A stretch of 6,676 nucleotides of DNA, taken from NCBI GenBank assembly GCA_020629895.1, contig JAHDCM010000217.1, forward strand, positions 1 through 6,676, given 5' to 3'. The stretch comes from Bacteroidota bacterium. GTDB taxonomy: Bacteria > Bacteroidota > Bacteroidia > Chitinophagales > UBA2359. The translations under genes were made by a program, and so were the position numbers. The number at the start of each line of letters is the position of its first letter. The stretch's first letter is position 1. Shown here one piece after another: positions 1 through 6,506 of this stretch. Under the pieces are notes generated by a model. That model did not search any database, was not told where the DNA came from, and saw only the letters and a program-made list of their open reading frames with translations.

Positions 1-1938
1 ATTACTATGGAGGATATTAATACACCAGCTTCCGACTTCGCTCCCGTTTTATTTAAAGATAACCAACTCGTATTCACTTCTGCCCGCGATAAAGCAAAAG
101 GAGAAGACCTTTATGGCTGGACAGGTGAAAAACATTCCGATATATTTATTGCCAAGCAAAACAAAGATTTTAGCTTCAATCGCATTTCTCAAATCAGCGA
201 TACAATCAACACAGAATTTAATGAAGGAACCGTAACGTTTAATCCAGATTATACCGAAATGTTCTTCACCAGTTGTGGCAGCAAAAACAACGATGACGAC
301 TTTTGTAAAATATATCTTAGTCGATGGTTCGGAGGGAAATGGTCAACTCCAGAAAGAGTAGTCTTATTTGAAGATGGAGAAGATATCAATGTAGGACATC
401 CCTTTATGGGAGGCAATGGAAACCAACTTTACTTCGCTGCCGAAACACCCGATGGACAAGGAAATAAAGATATTTATGTAGTTACTAGAGACCAAGATGG
501 CTACTGGGAAGAACCTATCAACTTAGGTCCACAGGTAAATACCCCTGGCTATGAAGGTTTTCCTCATATCAGTGCCGATGGCAAACTCTACTTCGCTTCT
601 GATGGACATATTGGAATGGGTGGGTTAGATATTTTTTATGTCGAACAGAAAAATGGTAAATGGGGTGAGGTGCAAAATATGGGTACTCCCATCAACTCCT
701 CTTCCGACGACTTTTCCATTGTCTTTTCACCTTATGTGCGCCCTGAATTACTCGACTCAGTAGAAGCTTATGGATATTTTAGCTCTTCGCGGAAAGGAGG
801 TGTAGGAAATGATGATATCTATCGGTTCGAACTTAGAATCCCGCAAGAACCGATTGTAGTAGAAGTTCCTGAAGAACCAACCACAGAGCCAACACCACCG
901 CCAAAAGAACCAACACCGCCGCCAAAGGAGCCGACTCCACCCCCAAAAGAACCGACTCCACCGCCAAAGGAGCCGACTCCACTACCAAAAGAACCAACAC
1001 CACCGCCAAAAGAGCCGACTCCGCCGCCAAAGGAGCCGACTCCACCACCAAAAGAACCAACACCACCGCCAAAAGAGCCGACTCCACCGCCTGTTAAAGT
1101 GGTAACACCAACGCCTCCGCCTGTTAAAGTGGTAACACCAACGCCTCCGCCTGTTAAAGTGGTAACACCAACGCCTCCACCTGTTAAAGTGGTAACACCA
1201 ACGCCTCCACCTGTTGTGATTCAGGAGCCTGTAATTGTTTATATCCTAGAGGGCAAGGTATTTGAAAATGTACGCAAAATTCCTGGCGACCCGAATAGTT
1301 CTATTCTTTCTTTAGAGGCTTTACCCGCCGTAGTAATTGAAATATTGGGAATAAGTGATAATACATCAATGGCAAAACGCCTTGTTACTGATAACCGAGG
1401 TGAATTTAGTGTCGTCATTGAAGGAAATGCCGATTATCGAGTTAATGCCTCTAAACCAAGCTATTTTAAAACATCAAAAGAAGTAACGTCCAGAGTTCCA
1501 AGAGTAGTTGGAGAAGACACAGTGGTAGTGAAAGTAGAATTAATGATGGATAAGATTGTCAAAAATCGCGAAATTGTATTAGAGAATATATACTATGATT
1601 TTGATAAAGCTGATATTCGAGCCGATGCCCGCCCTACACTCGACCGTTTGGCTACGCTATTATTCGAAAACCCAAACTTAAAGGTAGAATTAGGGGCGCA
1701 TACCGATTCAAGGGGTAGTGACTCTTACAATTTACGCCTATCTCAACAACGCGCACAGTCTGTTGTCAACTATCTAACATCTAAAGGCTTAAACAGCTAT
1801 CGCCTCGTAGCCAGAGGTTATGGAGAAGCTCAATTGGTCAACGAGTGTGATGATGGGGTCACTTGCTCTGATGAACAACATCAACAAAACCGACGTACCA
1901 CCTTTAAGGTCATTGCTGATGACTTTAATGATTTTTAA
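1..1938 (+). CDS. PD40 beta-propeller / OmpA-domain envelope protein, PorE-like architecture (5' end missing)
   Basis: This is the C-terminal 645 codons of an envelope protein. The frame is open through base 1, and the first ATG (7-9) falls inside the propeller without a signal peptide, so the real start lies upstream. Numbering from that Met, about five PD40/WD40-like blades occupy residues 10-275, with repeats such as GKLYFASDG (192-200). Residues 294-402 are a proline-rich tandem-repeat spacer. Residues 410-512 look like a carboxypeptidase-regulatory-like beta-sandwich (EGKVFENV...DNRGEFSVVIEG). Residues 525-637 are an OmpA C-terminal domain starting at YYDFDKADIR; D567 and R582 match the spacing of the Asp and Arg that bind diaminopimelate. 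The protein probably sits in the periplasm or outer membrane, tethered to peptidoglycan. The type IX secretion protein PorE has the order TPR, propeller, regulatory-like domain, OmpA, but Bacteroidota carry many such paralogues. The domain calls are firm; a PorE role is only inference. Confidence 0.9.
   Translation: MTMEDINTPASDFAPVLFKDNQLVFTSARDKAKGEDLYGWTGEKHSDIFIAKQNKDFSFNRISQISDTINTEFNEGTVTFNPDYTEMFFTSCGSKNNDDDFCKIYLSRWFGGKWSTPERVVLFEDGEDINVGHPFMGGNGNQLYFAAETPDGQGNKDIYVVTRDQDGYWEEPINLGPQVNTPGYEGFPHISADGKLYFASDGHIGMGGLDIFYVEQKNGKWGEVQNMGTPINSSSDDFSIVFSPYVRPELLDSVEAYGYFSSSRKGGVGNDDIYRFELRIPQEPIVVEVPEEPTTEPTPPPKEPTPPPKEPTPPPKEPTPPPKEPTPLPKEPTPPPKEPTPPPKEPTPPPKEPTPPPKEPTPPPVKVVTPTPPPVKVVTPTPPPVKVVTPTPPPVKVVTPTPPPVVIQEPVIVYILEGKVFENVRKIPGDPNSSILSLEALPAVVIEILGISDNTSMAKRLVTDNRGEFSVVIEGNADYRVNASKPSYFKTSKEVTSRVPRVVGEDTVVVKVELMMDKIVKNREIVLENIYYDFDKADIRADARPTLDRLATLLFENPNLKVELGAHTDSRGSDSYNLRLSQQRAQSVVNYLTSKGLNSYRLVARGYGEAQLVNECDDGVTCSDEQHQQNRRTTFKVIADDFNDF
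886..1092 (+). repeat. 21-bp tandem repeat encoding ten EPTPPPK units
   Basis: Ten consecutive 21-bp units encode EPTPPPK. The fifth reads EPTPLPK and the tenth stops before the Lys. The units vary at silent sites (GAG/GAA, CCA/CCG, ACA/ACT). Units 6-8 (991-1053) and 9-10 share a 63-bp higher-order register, and units 6 and 9 are identical. The run encodes an extended, alternately charged polyproline-rich spacer between the propeller and the C-terminal domains. Such spacers in cell-envelope proteins are thought to span the periplasm or the peptidoglycan. Confidence 0.95.
1093..1212 (+). repeat. 30-bp tandem repeat encoding four VKVVTPTPPP units
   Basis: Four 30-bp copies (1093-1122, 1123-1152, 1153-1182, 1183-1212) encode VKVVTPTPPP. 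They differ only at one silent position near the 3' end of the unit: the first two copies have CCG and the last two CCA. They directly follow the EPTPPPK array in frame and extend the proline-rich spacer. Their near identity suggests recent expansion by slippage or unequal recombination. Confidence 0.95.
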
Positions 1939-1948
1939 AGAAATATCA

Positions 1949-1979
1949 CTGCACTGATAGATCTTTTCTATCAGTGCAG
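1949..1979 (+). terminator. Hairpin after the OmpA-domain gene
   Basis: A perfect 13-bp stem (1949-1961 with 1967-1979) closes a 5-base TCTTT loop. It begins 10 bases after the TAA stop codon. No U-tract follows (the next bases are CAATTTACATCC), so it is either a weak or atypical intrinsic terminator or a 3'-end-stabilising hairpin. The rest of the gap to 2214 is AT-rich and shows no gene. Confidence 0.6.
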
Positions 1980-2163
1980 CAATTTACATCCTCCAATACT
2001 TGCATACGACAATAGGTAAGTCCAAAAAAAATAACGTATAAAAGAAACAATTTGAACTCATTATAGTATAAATAAACAGAAAACAAAACCTACTCATCCA
2101 TTATCCCTCTACCTAACAGTACCCCAACTATCTCAATCCCATCATCCTTACTTCTTCTACCAT

Positions 2164-2191
2164 ACTTACATTTAGAAGCAACTTACATTTA
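2164..2191. repeat. Paired 11-bp direct repeat ahead of the histidine kinase gene
   Basis: ACTTACATTTA occurs at 2164-2174 and again at 2181-2191, 17 bases apart start to start, ending 23 bases before the kinase ATG. The pairing and location would suit a regulator site. The sequence is AT-rich and short, so chance is possible. No convincing -33/-7 promoter pair was found here; a poor TATTTTTT match to the -7 box lies at 2196-2203. Confidence 0.35.
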
Positions 2192-2214
2192 AAGGTATTT
2201 TTTAACAGTTACTC

Positions 2215-3747
2215 ATGACCTATATAGCACTCATCTTACTAGTTGGTATGATTACATACCACTGGTATTTCAGAAAAAAAGTCACGCTAAACCAAGTCAA
2301 TCAAACAAAAGAAAAACTAAATCATCTATCCTTATTAACAGAGGATGCAATGCTAATTATTGATACCAATCGAAGTATTATAAAAGCAAATCCTCAAGCG
2401 ACTAAGGTATTTGGCTATGAAGAAGAAGAATTAGTTGGCAAGTGCATTGACGACATCCTAATTGCAGGCGACCTCCTAACCAACGAAAACTCCAGTTACA
2501 TTCCACTCAATGAACCACTATCCAATTATGGCATATACATTTCCCATAAAAAAGATAGTTATTACAAGGCGTTCACAGAGTCGAAAATCATTGAAGTAAA
2601 TGATCAAAAATTCGCTGTTCTAATCATCGAATCAGCAGACAACCTACTCGTCAATCAAGTACACGATTCCTTCAAACAATTTACCATCGACAAATCCACA
2701 GAAGCCATTTTATGGGTCAATCAAAATGCAGGAATTGTTTACGTCAACAACACAGCAGCCAAACTCATGGGACGCAGAGTAGATGAAATACTCCAAATGA
2801 AAACAGCAGAAATATGTGAAGAACTAAAAGACTGGAAAAAAGTAATGAGTATCACCGAACAATACGGCGATTGCGTTTTTGAAGCAGCTATCTCAAATGA
2901 CAAAGGGGATGCGGTACCCGTAGAAATGATTGTAAAACACATGGGACTCCATGACAGCAACTACTGCTGCATATACATGAAAAATATTTCTAGTAGAAAA
3001 ATAGAAGATAAAATTGTCATTGACTATGCTGCACAACTAGAACGAAAAAACGAAGAACTAGAACACTTTACCTATATCGCTGCACACAGCCTCCAAGAAC
3101 CCGTACGCATGATTGGAAGCTTCACCCAACTGCTAAACGAACGATACAAAGGAAACCTAGACGACGAAGCCGACGAATTTATCACATTTGTGGTAGATGG
3201 TGTCAATAAAATGCAAAGCCTATTACGCGACTTAGCACGCTACTCCAACATCAGTATGCGTCCCAAGTCCTTCCAACTCATCGAAGCACAAGAAATAGCT
3301 AGAGTCAGCCTCGAAAAACTAAAATTCCAAATGGAAGAACACAATGCAATTATTACCTACGACAACCTTCCAACAATCAGAGGCAACCAAATCCAACTAT
3401 TACAACTATTTCGCAACCTCATTAGCAACGCCATCAAATACCGCCGAGATATTCCGCCTCGCATTCACATTAGCGCAGAGCAAACAGATTTATTCTGGAA
3501 ATTTGCTATCAAAGACAACGGGCAAGGCATCGAACCAAATCAAGCAGATAAAATATTCCATATCTTCAACAGACTACAATACATTACTGACTACTCAGAA
3601 GGAACAGGAATGGGACTCGCGATCTGTCAAAAAATAGTGGAAAAACACGGTGGGCAAATATGGATGGAATCAACACCTGGCATGGGAACCACCTTCTACT
3701 TTACACTCCCTATCCCTGCTCAAAACTTATATCAAAAAACAGCATAG
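2215..3747 (+). CDS. Membrane-anchored double-PAS sensor histidine kinase
   Basis: The protein has 510 residues. Residues 3-19 form one hydrophobic segment followed by RKK, which suggests a membrane anchor with the rest in the cytoplasm. A PAS domain covers about 35-140 (AMLIIDTNRSIIKANPQA, FGYEEEELVG), and a second, more diverged one about 155-262 (ILWVNQNAGIVYVNNTAAKL). A short coiled-coil linker (262-288) leads to the dimerisation/phosphoacceptor helix, with H291 in AAHSLQEPVR, a variant of the HxLQEP H-box seen in phytochrome-like kinases. The ATPase domain has N405 (N-box), D434-G438 DNGQG, the F-box near 448 and G463-G467 GTGMG. All catalytic motifs are intact. The ATG at 2215 is the first possible start after an in-frame TAA at 2203-2205; no Shine-Dalgarno site is seen. 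There is no receiver domain and no response regulator next to it, so partner and signal are unknown. It should phosphorylate a regulator encoded elsewhere. Confidence 0.93.
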   Translation: MTYIALILLVGMITYHWYFRKKVTLNQVNQTKEKLNHLSLLTEDAMLIIDTNRSIIKANPQATKVFGYEEEELVGKCIDDILIAGDLLTNENSSYIPLNEPLSNYGIYISHKKDSYYKAFTESKIIEVNDQKFAVLIIESADNLLVNQVHDSFKQFTIDKSTEAILWVNQNAGIVYVNNTAAKLMGRRVDEILQMKTAEICEELKDWKKVMSITEQYGDCVFEAAISNDKGDAVPVEMIVKHMGLHDSNYCCIYMKNISSRKIEDKIVIDYAAQLERKNEELEHFTYIAAHSLQEPVRMIGSFTQLLNERYKGNLDDEADEFITFVVDGVNKMQSLLRDLARYSNISMRPKSFQLIEAQEIARVSLEKLKFQMEEHNAIITYDNLPTIRGNQIQLLQLFRNLISNAIKYRRDIPPRIHISAEQTDLFWKFAIKDNGQGIEPNQADKIFHIFNRLQYITDYSEGTGMGLAICQKIVEKHGGQIWMESTPGMGTTFYFTLPIPAQNLYQKTA

Positions 3748-3756
3748 GCATGAAGC

Positions 3757-3826
3757 AGGTAGAATAAAAAATAAAAAAAGGGGCGATCAGAAATGATTGC
3801 CTCTTTTTTTATTTTTTATTCTACCT
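3757..3826. terminator. Bidirectional terminator between convergent kinase gene and glyA
   Basis: A 33-bp stem (3757-3789 with 3794-3826) closes a GAAA tetraloop (3790-3793). An A-run lies in the left arm and a T-run in the right arm, so each strand can give a hairpin followed by U residues. It starts 9 bases after the kinase TAG and ends 7 bases before the glyA stop codon. Two pairs, G3781-T3802 and G3785-T3798, are wobbles in the plus-strand RNA but would be C-A mismatches in the minus-strand RNA. The fold is therefore somewhat better for the kinase transcript. Confidence 0.9.
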
Positions 3827-3833
3827 ACACCTA

Positions 3834-5123
3834 CTACCACTGAAACAACGGATAACGCAACATCATCTCCCGCACTTCCGCCTCCATACCCGCCACAAAC
3901 TCCTCATCAGTTGCATGACAAATCACCGTATCAATCCACTCCGCAATTTGCAACATCTCCGTCTCCTTCAAGCCCCTAGAAGTAACCGCAGGCGTACCAA
4001 GTCGAATACCCGAAGTAACAAAAGGAGAACGGGTATCAAAAGGAACCATATTCTTATTCACCGTAATGCCCGCCAAACCAAGCAAACGCTCTGCCTTCTT
4101 ACCAGAAATACCCTTATTCGTCAAATCAATCAACATCAAATGATTATCCGTTCCCTCCGAAATAATTTGATAATCACGCTTCACCAACTCATTCGCCAAT
4201 ACCTGTGCATTCGCTATCACCTGCTCCCCATAAGCCTTAAATTCACCACTCAAAGCCTCTCCATAAGCAATCGCCTTAGCAGCAATCACATGCTCCAACG
4301 GCCCACCTTGCGTTCCAGGAAAAACCCCTCCATTCAAAATACTACTCATCATCCGAACCACTCCCTTACCCGTCTTCAATCCCCACGGATTTTCAAAATC
4401 TTCTCCCATCAAAATCATTCCTCCCCTAGGCCCGCGCAACGTCTTATGTGTCGTCGTCGTCACAATATGACAATGTGGAAGCGGATTATTCAATAAGCCC
4501 TTCGCAATCAACCCAGCAGGATGCGCAATATCAGCCATTAACAAAGCCCCTACTTCATCCGCAATCGCCCGAAAACGCGCATAATCCCAATCCCTAGAAT
4601 AAGCCGAAGCACCACAAATAATTAACTTAGGACGCTCCTTCAATGCAATCGCTTCCACCTTATCCATATCAATACGCCCCGTTTCTTGCTCCACCCCATA
4701 AAAAGTAGGACGGTAAATCTTACCCGAATAATTCACTGGCGAACCATGCGTCAAGTGCCCCCCATGCGATAAATCAAATCCCAAAATCGTATCACCAGGC
4801 TGCAAAACCGCCAACATCACCGCCGCATTTGCCTGCGCTCCCGAATGAGGCTGCACATTCGCATAAGCCGCACCAAACAACTCCTTAGCCCGATCAATAG
4901 CAAGCTGCTCCACCTCATCAATTACCTCACAGCCCCCATAATAACGTTTACCCGGATAACCCTCCGCATATTTATGAGTCAATACACTACCCATCGCAGC
5001 ACGCACCTGCGAACTAATAAAATTCTCAGAAGCAATTAACTCAACGCCTTCTAGTTGACGCGCTTCCTCCCGCTTTATCAAGTCAAAAATAAGCGTATCA
5101 TTTAGTATTGTAGATGTTGTCAT
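3834..5123 (-). CDS. glyA: Serine hydroxymethyltransferase
   Basis: The cytosolic, PLP-dependent enzyme interconverts serine plus tetrahydrofolate with glycine plus 5,10-methylene-tetrahydrofolate, the main source of one-carbon units. The 429-residue product has the usual bacterial length. Family signatures run in order: ELIASENF with E33 (28-35), the YAEGYPGKRYYGG segment (52-64) and the SGAQAN segment (94-99). Next come MADIAHPAGLIA with D198 and H201, and TTTTHKTLRGPRGG with H226 and PLP-binding K227. SGIRLGTPAVTSRG (371-384) carries R374, which in the family contacts the substrate carboxylate. No key residue is missing. The ATG at 5121-5123 sits about 36 bases downstream of a Bacteroidota -7 box. 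The gene is transcribed alone, convergent with the histidine kinase gene and divergent from the M42 peptidase gene. Its codons favour G and T at third positions, opposite to both plus-strand neighbours. Confidence 0.98.
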   Translation of the reverse strand: MTTSTILNDTLIFDLIKREEARQLEGVELIASENFISSQVRAAMGSVLTHKYAEGYPGKRYYGGCEVIDEVEQLAIDRAKELFGAAYANVQPHSGAQANAAVMLAVLQPGDTILGFDLSHGGHLTHGSPVNYSGKIYRPTFYGVEQETGRIDMDKVEAIALKERPKLIICGASAYSRDWDYARFRAIADEVGALLMADIAHPAGLIAKGLLNNPLPHCHIVTTTTHKTLRGPRGGMILMGEDFENPWGLKTGKGVVRMMSSILNGGVFPGTQGGPLEHVIAAKAIAYGEALSGEFKAYGEQVIANAQVLANELVKRDYQIISEGTDNHLMLIDLTNKGISGKKAERLLGLAGITVNKNMVPFDTRSPFVTSGIRLGTPAVTSRGLKETEMLQIAEWIDTVICHATDEEFVAGMEAEVREMMLRYPLFQW

Positions 5124-5159
5124 ATCCCGAACTATTTATCGTCACTAAAAAAATTTTTG

Positions 5160-5186
5160 CAAAGGTACACAAGTAAAACGAACAAA
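5160..5186 (-). promoter_or_regulatory. Likely glyA promoter (Bacteroidota type)
   Basis: On the minus strand, TACCTTTG (5167 to 5160) matches the Bacteroidota -7 consensus TAnnTTTG exactly and is followed by CAAAAATTTTT. A TTTG that could act as the -33 element lies at 5186-5183, but the 15-base spacing is shorter than usual. The start point would be near 5153, leaving a leader of about 30 bases. No riboswitch-like structure is evident in that leader. Confidence 0.65.
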
Positions 5187-5234
5187 TATTCCTCCAAGCA
5201 ACAAGAATTAGTAAAGATGAAAAAATAAATGAGG

Positions 5235-5343
5235 CCATAATGTAACACTAGCTTGTTGTTAGTCAAGGCGTCAAACGTAGGCGATGCAGCGCATCGGCGA
5301 GGCTTTACAACGCTGAATAGCGACAAGATAGTCAGCATTATGG
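5235..5343. repeat. Large imperfect palindrome between glyA and the M42 gene, possible small interspersed element
   Basis: CCATAATG (5235-5242) and its exact complement CATTATGG (5336-5343) bracket a structure centred on 5289. The inner stem CGATGC/GCATCG (5282-5287 with 5291-5296) around an AGC loop shares that same centre. Between them the arms pair with small bulges, for example 5248-5250, 5252-5258 and 5268-5271 with 5329-5331, 5321-5327 and 5310-5313. Weaker symmetry continues outward to about 5206 and 5372 in AT-rich sequence. The core is richer in G+C than its flanks. The size and symmetry fit a MITE-like or REP-like intergenic repeat or a structured RNA. No protein is convincingly encoded. 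Whether other copies exist cannot be seen here. Confidence 0.7.
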
Positions 5344-5393
5344 ACTTAGTTATTTATTCTTATTTACTTAGTAAAAGATCGCTTAAAATCTCT

Positions 5394-5401
5394 TATCTTT
5401 G
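5394..5401 (+). promoter_or_regulatory. Likely -7 promoter box of the M42 peptidase gene
   Basis: TATCTTTG matches the Bacteroidota -7 consensus TAnnTTTG exactly and ends 17 bases before the ATG. The start point would fall near 5407, giving a leader of only about 12 bases. No good TTG-type -33 element is seen 17-23 bases upstream, so the call rests on the -7 box and its position. Confidence 0.55.
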
Positions 5402-5418
5402 GCGAAATTTTTATACTC

Positions 5419-6459
5419 ATGATTAACATAGCCTTATTAAAAGAAATTTGTGAAACACCTGGAGCCCCAGGATTTGAACAGCGAATAAGAGATGTCGTAA
5501 AAAGAGAAGTCACACCACTAGTAGACGAAGTAAAGATTGACAACATGGGCAATCTCATTGCCATCAAACGAGGAAAAAAACCGACCAAAGTTATGCTCGC
5601 TGCCCACATGGACGAAATTAGCTTTATTGTTTATCACATTGACGATAAAGGATTTATCAAATTTCGACCACTAGGAGGCTTCGACCCCAAAACACTCACC
5701 TCACAACGAGTCATCATTCATGGAAAAGAAGACATTATCGGTGTCATGGGCGTCAAACCCATTCACCTCATCCCACCTGCCGAAAGAGGCAAACCCACCC
5801 GATTAGACGATTATTTTATTGATACAGGACTTAGTGGAGAAAAAGTAAAAGAAATCGTTTCCATTGGCGACCCCATCACCCGCGAACGCCAACTCATCGA
5901 AATGGGCGACTGTGTCAATTGCAAATCACTAGACAACCGAGTTTCTGTCTTTATTCAAGTAGAAATGCTACGCGAACTCAAAGATCAAGAACTCCCCTAC
6001 GATGTATATGCCGTATTTACCGTCCAAGAAGAAGTCGGATTAAGAGGAGCCAATGCCGCATCACTCGATATCAATCCCGACTTTGCTATTTGCCTCGATA
6101 CAACTATTGCTTTCGATTTACCAGGAGCCTCCGATCACGAAAAAGTAACGCATCTTGGCAAAGGAACCGCCATTAAAATCATGGATGCCCGAACCATCTG
6201 CGATCACCGAATGGTTGCTTTTATGAAACAAACAGCCGATAAACACAATATCCCCTGGCAACCCGAAATCCTCACAGCAGGAGGAACCGATACCATGGCA
6301 ATGCAACAATTAGGTCGCTCATTAGCTGGTGCTATCTCCATCCCTACCCGACACATTCACCAAGTAATCGAAATGTCACACAAAGCCGATATTCGTCACT
6401 CTATTGATCTGGTAAAAGCATGTGTCGCCGAACTAGATACCTACGATTGGAATTTCTAA
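5419..6459 (+). CDS. M42 family metallo-aminopeptidase (glutamyl aminopeptidase / FrvX-YsdC type)
   Basis: This cytosolic enzyme is a di-metal peptidase of the M42 (TET/DAP) family, which usually assembles into a dodecameric tetrahedron and removes N-terminal residues from peptides released by other proteases. The product has 346 residues, typical for the family. It begins MINIALLKEICETPGAPGFEQ, a standard family N-terminus that supports this start. The expected metal ligands are all present: H63 in AAHMDE, bridging D172 in SLDNR, E205 in QEEVG, D227 in CLDTT and H314 in TRHIHQ. E204 is the catalytic base and D65 its usual partner. The peptidase/dimerisation domain is split around an inserted domain at about residues 68-160. 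Substrate preference cannot be read from the sequence; family members differ between acidic, basic and neutral residues, and some were misnamed cellulases. The gene is divergent from glyA and appears monocistronic. Its codons favour A and C at third positions. Confidence 0.95.
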   Translation: MINIALLKEICETPGAPGFEQRIRDVVKREVTPLVDEVKIDNMGNLIAIKRGKKPTKVMLAAHMDEISFIVYHIDDKGFIKFRPLGGFDPKTLTSQRVIIHGKEDIIGVMGVKPIHLIPPAERGKPTRLDDYFIDTGLSGEKVKEIVSIGDPITRERQLIEMGDCVNCKSLDNRVSVFIQVEMLRELKDQELPYDVYAVFTVQEEVGLRGANAASLDINPDFAICLDTTIAFDLPGASDHEKVTHLGKGTAIKIMDARTICDHRMVAFMKQTADKHNIPWQPEILTAGGTDTMAMQQLGRSLAGAISIPTRHIHQVIEMSHKADIRHSIDLVKACVAELDTYDWNF

Positions 6460-6466
6460 TACACCC

Positions 6467-6490
6467 GATCACCCAATCACCCAATCATCA
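6467..6490. repeat. Short tandem repeat, three 8-bp units
   Basis: GATCACCC, AATCACCC and AATCATCA follow one another directly, starting 7 bases after the M42 stop codon. This is a small, partly degenerate 8-bp repeat in the 3' untranslated stretch. It has no evident function and may simply reflect replication slippage. Confidence 0.5.
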
Positions 6491-6506
6491 ATAACGCTGG
6501 GCGTGC

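Noticed and set aside
833..1087. 84-codon minus-strand open frame rich in Leu, Val and Ala
   Set aside because: It is the antisense of the proline-codon repeat array. Its repetitive hydrophobic product follows from the 21-bp repeats, and the plus-strand frame is clearly the real gene.
886..1212. Regular direct repeats resembling a CRISPR array
   Set aside because: The units are contiguous with no unique spacers, stay in frame and encode proline-rich heptads and decads. No cas genes are present.
2051..2074. Possible promoter: TTTG at 2051-2054 followed by TATAAATA near 2067
   Set aside because: The downstream box lacks the TTTG part of the Bacteroidota -7 consensus, the spacing is too short, and it lies about 140 bases from the kinase start in AT-rich sequence.
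3344..3637. 97-codon plus-strand frame inside the kinase gene, plus 2739-2960 minus
   Set aside because: Both are out-of-frame shadows of the kinase ATPase and PAS regions, with low-complexity products.
3797..3979. 60-codon plus-strand frame rich in Pro, Ser and Thr
   Set aside because: It starts inside the terminator hairpin and is antisense to the 3' end of glyA. Its proline-rich product reflects C-rich plus-strand composition.
3915..4496. 193-codon plus-strand open frame opposite glyA, and a similar 64-codon frame at 4845-5039
   Set aside because: The products are rich in Arg, Asn, Thr and Ile without any recognisable domain. They lie antisense to a fully conserved serine hydroxymethyltransferase, and long antisense frames follow from its strand-biased codons.
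5132..5338. 68-codon minus-strand open frame in the glyA/M42 gap
   Set aside because: It runs through the palindromic element and over the glyA promoter box. The product has no recognisable family, so the frame is better explained by the repeat than by a gene.
5919..6176. 85-codon plus-strand frame in the M42 gene, plus 6118-6309 and 5364-5609 on the minus strand
   Set aside because: They overlap the conserved M42 metal-binding motifs in other frames and encode nothing recognisable.
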